The notes: generated from the letters alone by a model not told the origin. Positions 49,161 to 60,120 are shown, numbered from the stretch's first letter. The stretch is DNA of 64,000 nucleotides from Adenophora triphylla var. japonica (GCA_022495995.1 JAFEMH010007473.1:1-64000), one strand, 5' to 3'. Numbers and translations are program-made.

Positions 49161-49691
49161 TCACTTGTACTTTTGACATTTATAGGTCACCTCAAAAAGA
49201 CCAAATTGAGGAGGAAGATAGATCAAAACTAAGTGCACGAGCAAATCTTCCGAAATCTCTAACTTAAGTGCCTTTAGTTTGATCGAAAATTGAAATAATT
49301 CAATAATGTACTCCCGAAGATTTTCCTCACCCTTGTACCGAATGGAAACAAGTTTCCACAAGAATTCAAGAAAAAACTCAGCATTTTCAATCTTAGAGAC
49401 ATTGTCCAAAAATATCTTTGAAACTGCATTTTCAATGATCATTAGACTCACGCGGTTGGACCGTTCCCATTGCTCAACATTTTTCCGTTCTATAAATGTA
49501 TTTCCTTTAGTGGGACTTGGTTCCCCTAATGCGTGATCGATGTCCATACATCCTAAGATCATCGTTATATTATTTTTCCAAGTTTTAAAGTTAATCCCAT
49601 TAAGCATTGGAACATTGTTCATAGCAGTAGTAATGGATGAAGCATTTATCAAATCTGTTGGGAATAAGAACGAAGAATGAATACAAAACAT
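49161..49691 (-). pseudogene. gag: gag of copia 2
   Basis: A single open stretch of 176 codons with the copia gag layout: an NNVPMLNGINFKTWKNNI start motif, WERSNRVSLMIIENAV, then a region like the UBN2-type gag core ending YLPPQFGLFEVTYK. It lacks a visible zinc knuckle. Downstream sequence (48900-49150) is broken, with FFCKDL-like text on the minus strand in another frame. Likely non-functional. Confidence 0.82.
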
Positions 49692-50295
49692 GTATAAGAA
49701 ACTAAATAATGAATAAAGTGATTAATTATATCAATGAATCCCATCAAAAAGATAATTAACATGACATCAAAACTAATCTTTGAATTGCGAATTGACTCAT
49801 AATTTAATTTATCTTAGGGTAATAAATGACTTTAAACAATACATTTCAAATACTTGCCTTCCTTTGGACCGGTTCAAGTATTAAAAAATGTCCTAACATT
49901 TAAAAAATTTGTTACCCGGCAATAAAGAATATAAACAACTCATTTTAAATACCTGCCTTCCTTTGGGATGGTTCAAAGTATTCAAAATGACCAAACGTTT
50001 TATTCAATTATTATCCCATGAATGCAAATACTTAGTCAACAACAAGGTCTCCTTTGGGAAACAAGCATGTTATCATATATCAATAAGAACATTCATCACT
50101 TTATAATTTCGTATCTAAACAACGTAAATCACTTTGGCGACAATATTGTTTAGAAATAAATGAAATTGTTAAGAATATAATTAATCACACTTTAGGACAC
50201 AAATTAATGTATACTTTTACTCAAATAATGAATGAAAATTGATCAAAATAGCAAAATATTGAAAAATTTAAAAATCAGGCAAAAATCAAGTGGTG

Positions 50296-50518
50296 CTCGG
50301 CCGAGTCAAGGAAAGTGCTCGGCCGAGCAAAACACTCGTGCTCGACCGAGTTAAGGAAAGTGCTCGGCCGAGGAAAACACTCCAGAGAACACCCCTTTCT
50401 GATCCCTTGTGCTCGACCGAGTCTTAGGGGTGCTCGGCCGAGCATCATGACCGTTGGATGGTGCCTTTTCCAAAAATTTTCAAACGTTGTGCTGATACAA
50501 ATGGGGTGCTCGGCCGAG
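50296..50518 (-). repeat. Palindrome series in copia 2 leader (seven units)
   Basis: Seven copies centred on CTCGGCCGAG or CTCGACCGAG at 50296, 50317, 50340, 50362, 50411, 50432 and 50508. The best are the 12-bp palindrome GCTCGGCCGAGC. The first four are spaced 21-23 bases. They lie between the primer site and gag. Confidence 0.93.
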
Positions 50519-51274
50519 TGAAGGAATGTGCTCTACGAGCGCACTCGAACGTCAAATTTTCCAGATTTTGACTATCAATTCTTAACTTAATGGTGAATCA
50601 ATATTCAACCAAAGCAAGTAGATTCGCATACTCACAACACATTTTTAAATGCATGGCTATGCATTTGAACAAACTCACAATGCATCCAATGATGGTGGCT
50701 ATGTTCAAAATGAGATAATCTTACATTAAGAATTGAAAGCCTTTTGAGTAAAACCAAAAAATTATAATTATAATTTAACACAATATTCTAGAAATGAATT
50801 AGAGTTGCACCAGTTCATTAGTGCACAGCCGAACCAAATTGAAATTTTCTTGAAAATATGTGAACAGTGTTTGTACGGCCGTGCGTTATAACTTGCACAG
50901 CTTTTTCCAAAAGGCACCTGTTCATAATTGGCCAAGCAAGACCCTTTTCACAGAAAATTTTTCTTCACACAAAATATGTATGGTAAGCAAAATTAACGCT
51001 TAACCAAGACATGAATACACAAGTAGATCCAACACGGTTGTGCGACATAAAATGCTCTGTTGTGTCAATGGGATAATCTTGCATGAATCATCATGTCCTT
51101 TTGAGTAAACTTCAATCCATATTCAGAATTTAATCAAGTAATGAATACTAAAACCCTAGCAACGAATTAGAGCATTCAAATAACATCATAACATAATGAT
51201 ATCAACAGGATTAAGAATCAAAGTAAAGCAAAATATATGCTATATGAATTCAAACGCAATCCAAAACTTGAGAG

Positions 51275-51286
51275 GCTCTGATACCA
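51275..51286 (-). promoter_or_regulatory. Primer-binding site of copia 2 (tRNA-iMet)
   Basis: The minus strand reads TGGTATCAGAGC, two bases from the LTR. Confidence 0.93.
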
Positions 51287-51288
51287 AC

Positions 51289-51777
51289 TGTTGGAACATT
51301 CCTATTCCAATAACCCAAAAGCACTCAAGTCTAGATTTAGTAAGAGAAGAAGATGAAGGCGGAAGCGTGATACCTGTTGAGTTCATCTTGTTACTTGATG
51401 TTGTTCTTGCCAAGGAAGGAAGAGAAGAAGAAGAAAATCAAGGAGGGGAATGTAGATCTTCTTGATGATGAATGCCTTTCTTAAAACTTAGATTATGAAG
51501 AGAGTATATAAGAATAATGTAGTTGTTTCTAGGTTGATGGTAGGCCTCTATATATAGGAAACAATGGCACCTCATCAAGGGACTACACCCTTTCAATTAA
51601 GAGGTGTGAAATTACCATTCTGCCCATCATAAATAGATAATTTCCACCTCGGAAATTCTACACATTTAATTAATATTCTATACTTTACAATAACATTAAT
51701 TTAATGATTTATACATGTACGTCTACATGTCACTTATATTTATTAAGTATACACATTTTGCAATCCATGTTCTTACA
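51289..51777 (-). repeat. 5' LTR of copia 2
   Basis: TGTTGGAACATTCC ... GTTCTTACA. TATA box CTATATATAG at 51548-51557. Confidence 0.93.
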
Positions 51778-52526
51778 TGATCAAAATTAATTTGTTACGT
51801 ATAAAATTGACATGAACTCAAATGAATATCAGTCATTGAGTTAAAAAGAATTTTTTTTTGATGCTGCCAAGCAAATTTGGTTGCACAGGAACGGAACAAA
51901 ACTGGACAACTGGATATCTCGGCCTTTCCTCCTTGAATGGTCTCCTGCACATGCAAACACGTGAACTAAGCCGGGGGTGGCTCCGGCAAGACCCTTCGGC
52001 GTGAGAGTAAGATTTTTTGGTCACAACAGATGAACAACAATGGAGTTCTAAAGAGAGAGAGAGAGGGAGAGAGCTTAGAGAGTGGAGAGAAGAACGTACC
52101 TCCAAATGACACTATTCCTCTAGTTTTATACTCCCATGCCCCCATGTGCCTTGCACATGGAGGACACTTGTCAATCATCCACCTAGAATCCCCAACCAAC
52201 TCCAAAGTTAGTGGAATTATACTGTTCACCTTGTCCATCACCTCTCAATGACGGTTAGGGTGGAACTTAAGGGCGCCAACTTGAACGGCACCCCAAAGCC
52301 CTCAAACACGCAAGTCGCTCAGGCGACAACCAAAGGCAAGGCGACAATCCTTAAGTCCCCATCAATCCCAAACCTCAAATAACCGAGATCCCCGCCTTTC
52401 TATCCCATTATCCGGAGACATCAACAGACAAGGTATGCTTCTCGCTTGGTCTTACCTCTTACTTAGCCATACTCTCACGCGCCCTCTTGCCTATGTCGCA
52501 GAATTACACATGTCATCCCAACTATG
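51778..52526. other. Spacer between copia 2 and Tat-2
   Basis: Mixed composition, with a GA microsatellite at about 52057-52080. Overlapping short frames on both strands show no recognisable domain. Possibly fragments of another LTR. Confidence 0.5.
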
Positions 52527-52717
52527 CATGTCGCTTCATCGCTCTGGACCTGCCCGCGATATACGAATTGGACATATTTGGCCCATTTCTCCCTATTGAG
52601 CCTAGTTTTACTGTTCAGGCCCAAACCTATTATTCATAAACACATCACTTGTGACAAATGGGCCAAATATGTCCAATTCGTATATCGCGGGCAGGTCCAG
52701 AGCGATGAAGTGACACG
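52527..52717. repeat. 62-bp inverted repeat with 67-bp spacer
   Basis: 52527-52588 and 52656-52717 are reverse complements with about two mismatches (GGACCTGCCCGCGATATACG faces CGTATATCGCGGGCAGGTCC). The right arm lies at the start of the Tat-2 LTR and the left arm outside it. Confidence 0.93.
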
Positions 52718-52816
52718 CCTCGTATGACGAGTCTTTCTACCTTTCTCGAAATCGTGTGCGTGTGTGTGTGTGTTTGTATTTTCGAAATGGGGGCTTGAAT
52801 GACAAGCTTAATCTTG

Positions 52817-53236
52817 GTTTGAATGTCAAACGTTGATTATGGTTCTGTTTGAAAAGGCGAGCGTTTGAATGACAAACGTCAGTTTTGAAAATTTTAGAAA
52901 AAGTGGCACGAGTGCTGATTTTAACCGTTTATCTTAAGTGTCAAATGTTGACTTTTAAGAAAAGAGCGTTTGAATGTCAAACGTCGGATTTTGAGTTTGA
53001 AATATGAGCGTTTGGATGCCAAACGTCATTTTGAGCGTTTTGAAAGAGAGTTCGAAGGTCGAACTCCGGTTTTGAACCGGGTGTGTCATTGTTAACGATT
53101 TTACGGAAAAAACGTATTAAATGATTTTGAGTGTCAAATGGAGGATTTTAAGTTTGAAGATGAGCGTTTGGATTCCAAACGTCATTTCGCGCATTTTGAA
53201 AGAGAGTTCGAAGGTCGAACTCCGGTTTTGAACCGG
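52817..53236. repeat. Hairpin series A in Tat-2 LTR
   Basis: Perfect pairs include GTTTGA-ATG-TCAAAC (52817), CGTTTGA-ATG-TCAAACG (52967), CGTTTGG-ATG-CCAAACG (53009) and CGTTTGG-ATT-CCAAACG (53165). GAGTTCGA-AGG-TCGAACTC occurs at 53048 and 53204, and CCGGTT-TTG-AACCGG at 53066 and 53222. Confidence 0.93.
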
Positions 53237-53334
53237 GCATTACATTGTTAGCATTTTTACGGAAAAAAGGCATTAAATGATTTGCGATCAACGAATCGGG
53301 TTGCGACTCGGACTTTGAAAAGTAAATACTATCA

Positions 53335-53545
53335 CGATCCAAACGGGTCGGACTTTGTAAATGAAAGTATTTAAAGTGCGGTATCGACGGAATCAAACGA
53401 TCCGGAATTGTAAAGTACGATCGACGAGCCAAACAGCTCGGAATTGTAAAGTTGCATGAAAGTAAAGGACGTTCGACGGATCAAACAATCCGGAATTTGT
53501 AAATGACATGGAAAGTAAATGACGATCGACGGATCAAACGATCCG
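53335..53545. repeat. Hairpin series B in Tat-2 LTR (AAAC loops)
   Basis: Five units share an AAAC-centred loop with different paired arms: CGATCC/GGGTCG (53335-53350, one wobble), CGGA/TCCG (53388-53404), CGAGC/GCTCG (53425-53440), CGGAT/ATCCG (53477-53492) and CGGATC/GATCCG (53530-53545). Similar spacer text (GGAATTGTAAA...) links them. Confidence 0.92.
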
Positions 53546-54809
53546 GAATTGGTAAATGACATAAAAAAGTAACGGAACGGGGCCGGAATGCCGTTTTAAC
53601 CCGAGATTACTTCTCTTACGGGAAGAGAAGAGGATCAGGGACTAAAACGTATCGGACCCCGTTTAGACGATGACGTCTACATTTCAACAACGTCGTCCGA
53701 AACGGTTGTAGCGACTGGCGCATAAACCGAGACGAAACGAGAGTTTAAAGAGAGAGGGAGCTACCTATGGCTAGGGTCGGCTCCTTTGGCTCGGGGGCAT
53801 ATACGGGATACGAAAGTGTGTTTGGAACAGTGTTTCGAGGTGGCGAGGATCGTATTTGATTGAAATACGGAGTTTTCACGCGAATCGAGGTGAAACGGGG
53901 GCTCGAGAAGGGGTGAAACTCAGTTGGGCTGTGGCTTTTGGGTGAAAGGGAGTAATTTTTGTTGTTCCAAATGGCTTTGACAGCCTCTGTATTTATAGGT
54001 AAAATTTGAGCATGAGTTCGGACGGACTGAGGGTGAAATCAGGGGGTTTTGTGAAAATTTGGAAATTGGAGGGACTTGCTGGCAATTTCTGGATTGTCTG
54101 CAAACGAGTCCGGCCGAACTGAGACTGCACACCAGGGGTATTTTTGTCTTTTCACTCTGAATTTGATTGAAGGGTGACTAGGGAGTTGTGGCATACACGC
54201 CACGTGTCCCCGTGACTCACCAGGTCGTGGGAGTTCGTGTCATTATTTCCGGTTTTGTCCGTTTTTAAAATAACTGTCCGAAAAATGTCCGAAACACCCC
54301 CAGAAAGTGCCGGAAAGTGTGTTTTTCAGGGAAAGCCATACTTTTATGTGCGATGACGCGTGTTGAGTACGTTTCGACGTTGGGATGCACGGGGCAGTCC
54401 CGAGACGTCTCGTTGGCTTGAGAACGGGGAGCTTATCGGGTTTCGGTTAACCTGGAGCGGGCCAGTTAACGGATTCCGGTTAACTTCTAACGAATTTTGG
54501 CGATCCGAATTTGGGTACTTACAGTTAGCCCCTCAGCGACGTCACTTCCGAAGAAGGTGGGGTCGTTGAAAAAAGATAAGGATCCAAATCGGGGGATGCC
54601 TTACTTTGAAAGAGACCTGGGCGGCCAACTGGCTGGACCCTTAGGGAAAGGATTCCTACGTATCCTGAGCGGGAATCAAGCCGATCGTAGTTCGTAGGTG
54701 CAAGGACCGCGCGTGGGGACCTTGACCTGAGCGAGACTGTTGGGAGGCGTCTAAACCTGAATGGAGACTATTGTGAGGCGTCTGAACCTGGAATTTCCGA
54801 AACCTTCGA

Positions 54810-55215
54810 GGGCGTATGGCGCCTCAGACCGGAGTTGCTGAAACATGCGAGGGCGTGTGGCGCCTCAGACCGGAGTTGCTGGAACACACGAGGGCGTGTG
54901 GCGCCTCAGACCGAAGTTGCTGAACATGCGAGGGCGTGTGGCGCCTCAAACCAGAGTTGCTGGAACACACGAGAGCGTGTGGCGCCTCAGACCGGAGTTG
55001 CTGAACATGCGAGGGCGTGTGGCACCTCAAACTAGAGTTGCTGAAATATACGAGGGCGTGTGGCGCCTCAAACCGGAGTTGCTGAAATATATGAGGGCGT
55101 GTGGCACCTCAAATCGGAGTTGCTGAACATACGAGGGCGTGTGGCGCCTCAGACCGGAGCTGCTGGAACATACGAGGGCGTGTGGCGCCTCAGACCGGGG
55201 TTGCGAGGATACGTT
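54810..55215. repeat. Tandem array, ten units of about 40 bp
   Basis: The unit contains CGAGGGCGTGTGGCGCCTCA and GACCGGAGTTGCTGAA. Frames on both strands across it are artefacts. Confidence 0.95.
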
Positions 55216-55509
55216 TATCCTGAGACGAAGGCATTCGTGCCTTGAGTGCTGGGCTTATGATGATTGCCAGGTTTATCCTTCGGGGATAGGGTGGCAATGA
55301 TGGGAATGGTTGTGTTAAAGTGGCGTTATTAACAACACAGAAGGATTGACATTCTAACGACGAGATTAGGAACGAAATGTGGTCTCGGGAGAGACTGACA
55401 CATTGCTGGGGAAAGGCATCCAGAGTTCTGACGGGGTCAGTAAGGAACTGAAGGGGTTGATTGACGTTTCTTCCTTAGACGGACGGTCTTAGGATCCTGC
55501 TGGGGACGA

Positions 55510-55750
55510 GTGTTCGGGCTTACGGTAATGGCCGAAGAGGGATTGTTGTGTGGGCTTACCTTGATGGCCGCTGAGGTGGGACGATCGGGCTTACGACTGG
55601 CGGCCAGGGAAGTGAACATTCACTTGCTGGAGTGAAGAGGTATTCGGGCTTACGAGGATGGACGAAGAGGGATTGTTGTGCGGGCTTACCTTGGTGGACG
55701 CTAAAGTGGGACGATCGGGCTTACGACTGGCGGCGGGGGAAGTGAATGTT
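55510..55750. repeat. Imperfect direct duplication (about 130 bp step)
   Basis: Two copies of a block with GAAGAGGGATTGTTGTG, GGGCTTACCTTG and GACGATCGGGCTTACGACTG. Confidence 0.85.
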
Positions 55751-55800
55751 GGTGAAAACCAATAGGAATTTTGATGTCAGGAGACGGAAGTGTGACTTGA

Positions 55801-56155
55801 CGTCCGAAGACGGGACTGAGCGTTTGAATGTCAAACGTCGGTTTGGGGCTGGAAATGAGCGTTTGAATGTCAAACGTCACTTGAGATGGAAGTGAGCGTT
55901 TGAATGTCAAACGTCAACTTGGGATTTAAATGAGCGTTTGAATGTCAAACGTCAACTTGAGACGGAAATGAGCGTTTGAATGTCAAACGTCAACTTGAGA
56001 TGGAAGTGAGCGTTTGAATGTCAAACGTCAACTTGGGATTTAAATGAGCGTTTGAATGTCAAACGTCAACTTGAGATGGAAGTCAGCGTTTGAATGTCAA
56101 ACGTCAACTTGAGATGGAAGTGAGCGTTTGAATGTCAAACGTCAACTGGGGATTG
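55801..56155. repeat. Tandem hairpin array, nine units of 37-38 bp
   Basis: Each unit has the invariant hairpin CGTTTGA-ATG-TCAAACG plus a variable spacer (CAACTTGAGATGGAAGTG or CAACTTGGGATTTAAATG). Begins after CGTC-CGAA-GACG at 55801. Confidence 0.95.
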
Positions 56156-56340
56156 AGAATTTAACGTCTGGAGACGAGCGTTAGTGAAAACTAACTGGGA
56201 ATTTAATGTCTGGAGACGAGCGTTAGTGAAAACTAACTGGGAATTTAACGTCTGGAGACGAGCGTTAGTGAAATCTAACTGGGAAATTAACGTCTGGAGA
56301 TGAGCGTTAGTGAAAACTAACTGGGCTTGACCTCGGGGGA
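56155..56340. repeat. Tandem array with two hairpins per unit, four units
   Basis: Each unit of about 42 bp carries CGTCT-GG-AGACG and GTTAGT-GAAA-ACTAAC. Single-base variants occur in a few arms. Confidence 0.93.
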
Positions 56341-56621
56341 GGGGTGTTAGAAATGTCTAACTTGGGGGAAATTTTACACTTTTGGGGGCCAAAAGGGGTA
56401 AAATTGAAACTGCGAAAAGTTGAGGGGCTAAATTAGCAAGGAATCTTTCTGCTGCAGAAAGAGTCCGGTCGGACTGAACCTGAAGTTGACCAGGTTGTTA
56501 TCAACGCCAAGGCCGACGGGAATTTGGACCATTCTTCCATTTTTCTAGGCAAAAAAGAGAGAAAGGAGAGAAGAAAACTCTTCCCAAATTGTGAGGTTTA
56601 CTCAAATTTGCAAGGGAAAAT

Positions 56622-59434
56622 CGACATGGAAGGTGATTTGGGACCAATGGCTCGTCATGAAAGGACCGATAACGAAAGAACGCGGTTGGTTCGGACCATT
56701 CGAACCACCACTCTTCCATTGAATCCGGCGGAGTTCTACCCGGCTCGGGAGAACCACAAATCCGAAGGAGGGATCGAGAAACAGGTAAACTTCCTTCAAA
56801 TTCCATTAATTTTAAGAATGTGCATTCTTTAAATGTTAGGAATTTGACTAGGAATGAGTTAGGGAATTTGGTGCCCGAATTGGGCCTTTTGACTTTGCTA
56901 TGCGCCTTTGTCGAAATTGACTAGAGTGTAGTTCAATTGACACCATGGGTAGATAACATAAAAATTTTGGTTGCAAAATTCCATGCCTAGATGCGTTTTC
57001 CGAATTTAAAGTATGTTTAAATTGGGACGGAGTAATTTTCGAAATGTTTGAAATGATTTGAAAGTTTCGAATTCGACGGAGTTTTCGAAATGTTTTGAAA
57101 GTTCCGGATTCGACGGAGTTTTCGAAATGTTTTGAAAGTTCTGGATTCGATGGAGTTTTCGAAAGGTTTTGAAAGTTCCGAATTCGACGGAGTTTTCGAA
57201 ATGCTTTGAAAGTTCCGGATTCGACGGAGTTTTCGAAATGTTTTGAAAGTTTCGGATTCGACGGAGTTTTTGAAAGGTTTTGAAAGTTCTGGATTCGACG
57301 GAGTTTTCGAAATGTTTTGAAAGTTTCGAATTCGACGGAGTTTTTGAATGGTTTTGAAATTTTGGACCGTTAATACTCCAAACGGGATGGAAATATTTTA
57401 GGAAAGAAATGAGAACTGTATCTGCGTTGCATCATTTTGGCATGCGTTCGTGCACTCTGTTGATGTCGCTTCTGTATTAACATATTTTGCCGTGTTCACC
57501 TGCAGGGGCAAGGGACAGTTGACGTTTACACCTTGAAGAGCCGGGGAGCCTTTGAGGCAGTGCAAGCGCTGTAGGAGATTCTTCCGGACGAGGCTCGAGA
57601 CGGAGAGAGGAGTCCACGGCAGCTTGTGGTTGACTCCGGCTTGGCTGGATTTATCAGCGCGATAGCCGCGGTGGCTGTGAATCAGAGGGTGAGGTCCATG
57701 TACGTAGCTCTGAGTGAGTACTGGTGGGACACGACCCACACTTTTCACTTCAGGTGAGGGGAGGTTACTGTGACTCCCACTGACTTTGCTGCTATCACTG
57801 GGTTGCCTACCTGGGGCAACGCGCCGCGCTGGTGGATGGTTATACCCCTGGGCGCTTGGTCTGAGTTTCGGGTTTTGATATCACCGATGCCAGGGGCTTG
57901 GGTATTCGGTACAGGCCTATGGAGACTCACCTGAGGATGGGGATTGTTGCTTATGGGGAGGGGTCCCCGAGGATGACCGCTGAGCGTCTGGCTCGAGGGT
58001 TCCTATGGTTCGCGCTGTCAGCGACTCTGTTCCCTACTTCTGACACGTCCTGTCACTTTCCTCTGCTCGGGTCGCTAACAGATCTCGATGCCTTGAGGGG
58101 GTTCGCATGGGGGGAGGCTGGACTGGCCGTGCTCTACCATGCCTTGGACAGGTTCTCGCGGGGAAAGGAGAACACCTTGTGTTGCTTCTCATTTGCTTTG
58201 GATGTAAGTTCACGTCTTTTTCTCTTCCTTGTCTCATTTTTGTACTCGTATGTATCTGCTCTGTGGCTGACATAACTTTCCATTTGCTTGACAGGTCTGG
58301 TGCTTTGAGGTGTTCAGCCCGCAGCGGTGGGAGATTAGGGAGGCGTACCAGTCCCTGTTCCCTGCCATGCTGTCTTGATAGAAGAATGCGAAGAAGACGG
58401 TGTCATCGAGAGAGGGTACTCGGTTGACGTACGAGGAGGTGTCTCAGGCCCTGAGCCGAGAGTTCTCCGAGCGGATCCAACTGACTTGGTGGAGCCGGAT
58501 TCATACTGGCGTGGTTTAGGTTACGAGTGAGGTCACGCGTCGGCGAAAGCTGCTGGTGGGACTTCACTGCGATGCGATGTATCTGGGGGAGAGGGTGACC
58601 CGTCAGCATGGTCCGGGGTCCCTTCCTATGGTGCCGATGGACTCGCCTCTACACATGCAGCATCCTCTGTCGATGCCGATGGAGGAGTTGGAGCGGTATA
58701 GATAGGGTGTGTTCTATACCGAGCTTGTCATAGAGGGCGCCGACTATGACACTTTCTTGAGGATGAGGCTGAGGAGCCCGCAGGTGCAGCACAGGGAGGG
58801 AGAGGGTCCTGGATATCCCTGAGATCTCCCGCTCCCACGCGCTAGGCTGGCGTATGAGGGGTTGGATGGTTCCCGTAGGCGATTGGTGATCCCTATCCCG
58901 GAGGTGGCGAGGCCTCAGTACAGAGTGGTCCCCAACGCTTCGGTGAGTGCTTTTGATTTTCTGCATTTGATAGTAGTATTCTGCAAATGTTGCATCTGTA
59001 CTGTCTTCTTGTCTTCTGACGACTTTCCTGGTTTGCAGGTGTCTGGCCGTACGTACAACCAGGCTGTGAGGCAGTTGGACGGGTGGGCCAACTATGCTAG
59101 GAGGCTCGTGGAGTTCCTGTGGTGTAATTCTCGGAGGAGTGCGGCTGTACATGAGCCGAGGCGGTCTAGGCCGAGGGGTTCGTCTGCCTCCACGACTGGT
59201 GGAGCGGACTTCACGCAGGGATTTGGCCAGTTCTCTGGCGAGACGACGGGGTTCAGAGCTCGTGCTTCTTCGCACTCGGGGTACGAACAGGGAAAGTCCT
59301 CGAGTTCGCAGGCGCAGAGGCGGCCTTTCGCGTATTCCCGTCTGGAGGAATTCAGAAAGTACCTGTCCTCGGCAGATCCGACTGCTGCGGGGCAGTACAT
59401 CGAGTGCTCGGATGACGAGCAGGACTCTGAGTAG
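56622..59434 (+). pseudogene. Antisense plant-mobile-domain (PMD) gene of Tat-2, with introns and stops
   Basis: Runs opposite to the host element. Exon 1 starts ATGGAAGGTGATTTGGG at 56626 and ends GAGAAACAG|GTAAAC near 56784. Exon 2 starts after CTGCAG near 57505 and holds the PMD core: YVALSEYWWDTTHTFHFR and GEVTVTPTDFAAITGLPTWG. It ends GGAT|GTAAGT near 58203. Exon 3 follows TTGACAG at 58295 (VWCFEVFSPQRWEIREAYQ). Exon 4 follows TTTGCAG at 59039 and ends with an acidic tail at 59434. In-frame stops (after FEAVQAL, after HFR, after AMLS and others) and a frameshift near 57880 disable it; several stops look like C-to-T or G-to-A changes. PMD proteins occur in transposons and in host MAIN/MAIL genes. 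Function here is unknown. Confidence 0.8.
57062..57360. repeat. Tandem array, eight units of 37 bp
   Basis: The unit contains GATTCGACGGAGTTTTCGAA and ATGTTTTGAAAGTTC. It lies in the first intron of the antisense gene. Confidence 0.95.
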
Positions 59435-59576
59435 TCCTCTTTTATTGCTTTTTTTAGACAAAATGCGTGTATTGTCCAAAAATAATTTGACTTTTATTTG
59501 AAAAGGCGCCCTTGAGGCGGAACCTGTACTTTGCACATCTATTTAGTGATTACCTTCTTCCACTACCAGAAAAAGG

Positions 59577-60120
59577 TCATTTAGCGACGGAAATTTCCGC
59601 CGCTAAAATTAAATTTCCGTCGCTAAAATAAATCACCGACGGAAAAATTCCGTCGGTGGTCCGCCGCTACCACTCGTCCGCAAAGGTTCCGACGGGTCAA
59701 TTTCCGCCGCTATTTTTTTCTTTTACCGACGTAATTTAATTCCGCCCGGTGAATTAATGGTTTCGGCGACGGAAAATTCCGCCGCTATATTAATTTAATT
59801 TAATTAAATTTTCATTTCAAATGGGCGGAAATTTCCGTCGTTGTAATAAAAATTAATTTAATTAAATTACTACAAGTGAAATTTCCGTCGCCGTAATAAA
59901 ATTTAAATTAAAATTAAATTATTTCAATGAAATTACCGTCGCCGAAATTATTTAATTTTAATTTTATTACAATACGGAAGTTTCCGCCGTTGAAATCAAA
60001 AATTAAATAAAAATTAAATGATTATAGCGGCGGAAATTCCGTCGAAATTAATTTATTTAATTAATTTTTATTTCAAGCATTAATTTCGCCGACGGAAAAT
60101 TCCGTCGCCGATTCTCGAAA
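59577..60120. repeat. Subterminal repeats of the CACTA element
   Basis: More than ten copies of CGACGGAAATTTCCG-type boxes and their reverse (GGCGGAAATTTCC, CCGTCGCC) separated by AT-rich spacers. Such boxes bind TNPA in En/Spm. Confidence 0.9.

Larger units (their letters stand above)
45236..51777 (-). mobile_element. Ty1/copia retrotransposon (copia 2), full-length but decayed (6542 bp)
   Basis: Two LTRs of identical length (489 bp) at 45236-45724 and 51289-51777. The primer site is beside the right one and the purine tract beside the left, so it runs right to left. Flanking 5-mers are TGATA and TGATC, a target duplication with one mismatch. Gag, integrase, reverse transcriptase and RNase H remnants follow in copia order on the minus strand. 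Confidence 0.93.
52650..54523 (-). repeat. 3' LTR of Tat-2
   Basis: The right end ACTTACA matches the Tat-1 LTR end. It shares with Tat-1 the hairpin CTCGT-NNN-ACGAG (52719-52731 here) and the nearby (TG)n run. The left boundary at TGTGAC (52650) is the best TG start but is uncertain. The LTR is packed with short hairpins at 52817-53236 and 53335-53545. Confidence 0.7.
52650..59560 (-). mobile_element. Tat-type Ty3/gypsy element (Tat-2): 3' LTR and 3' interior, interrupted by CACTA
   Basis: An LTR-like segment (52650-54523, TGTGAC ... ACTTACA) is followed by a purine-rich tract on the minus strand (GCTGAGGGGCTAAC), so 54523 is the interior side of a 3' LTR. To the right are three tandem arrays and an antisense plant-mobile-domain gene. 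This is the layout I recall for Retand-like Tat elements, which carry tandem repeats and an antisense extra ORF before the 3' LTR. gag-pol is not in the window; the CACTA element starts at 59561 and the rest of Tat-2 should lie beyond it. Confidence 0.72.

Noticed and set aside
54824..55245. Repeat proteins such as RGRVAPQTGVAE on plus and HTPSHVQQL on minus
   Set aside because: Both are translations of the 40-bp tandem array; no start context or domain.
53920..56806. Short frames in the Tat-2 LTR and array region
   Set aside because: None shows a domain, and most overlap tandem repeats or hairpins.
58649..59536. 295-codon minus-strand frame opposite the PMD gene
   Set aside because: The plus strand has the PMD features and splice sites; the minus frame is Arg/Pro-rich shadow text without motif, and it crosses two introns of the plus-strand gene.
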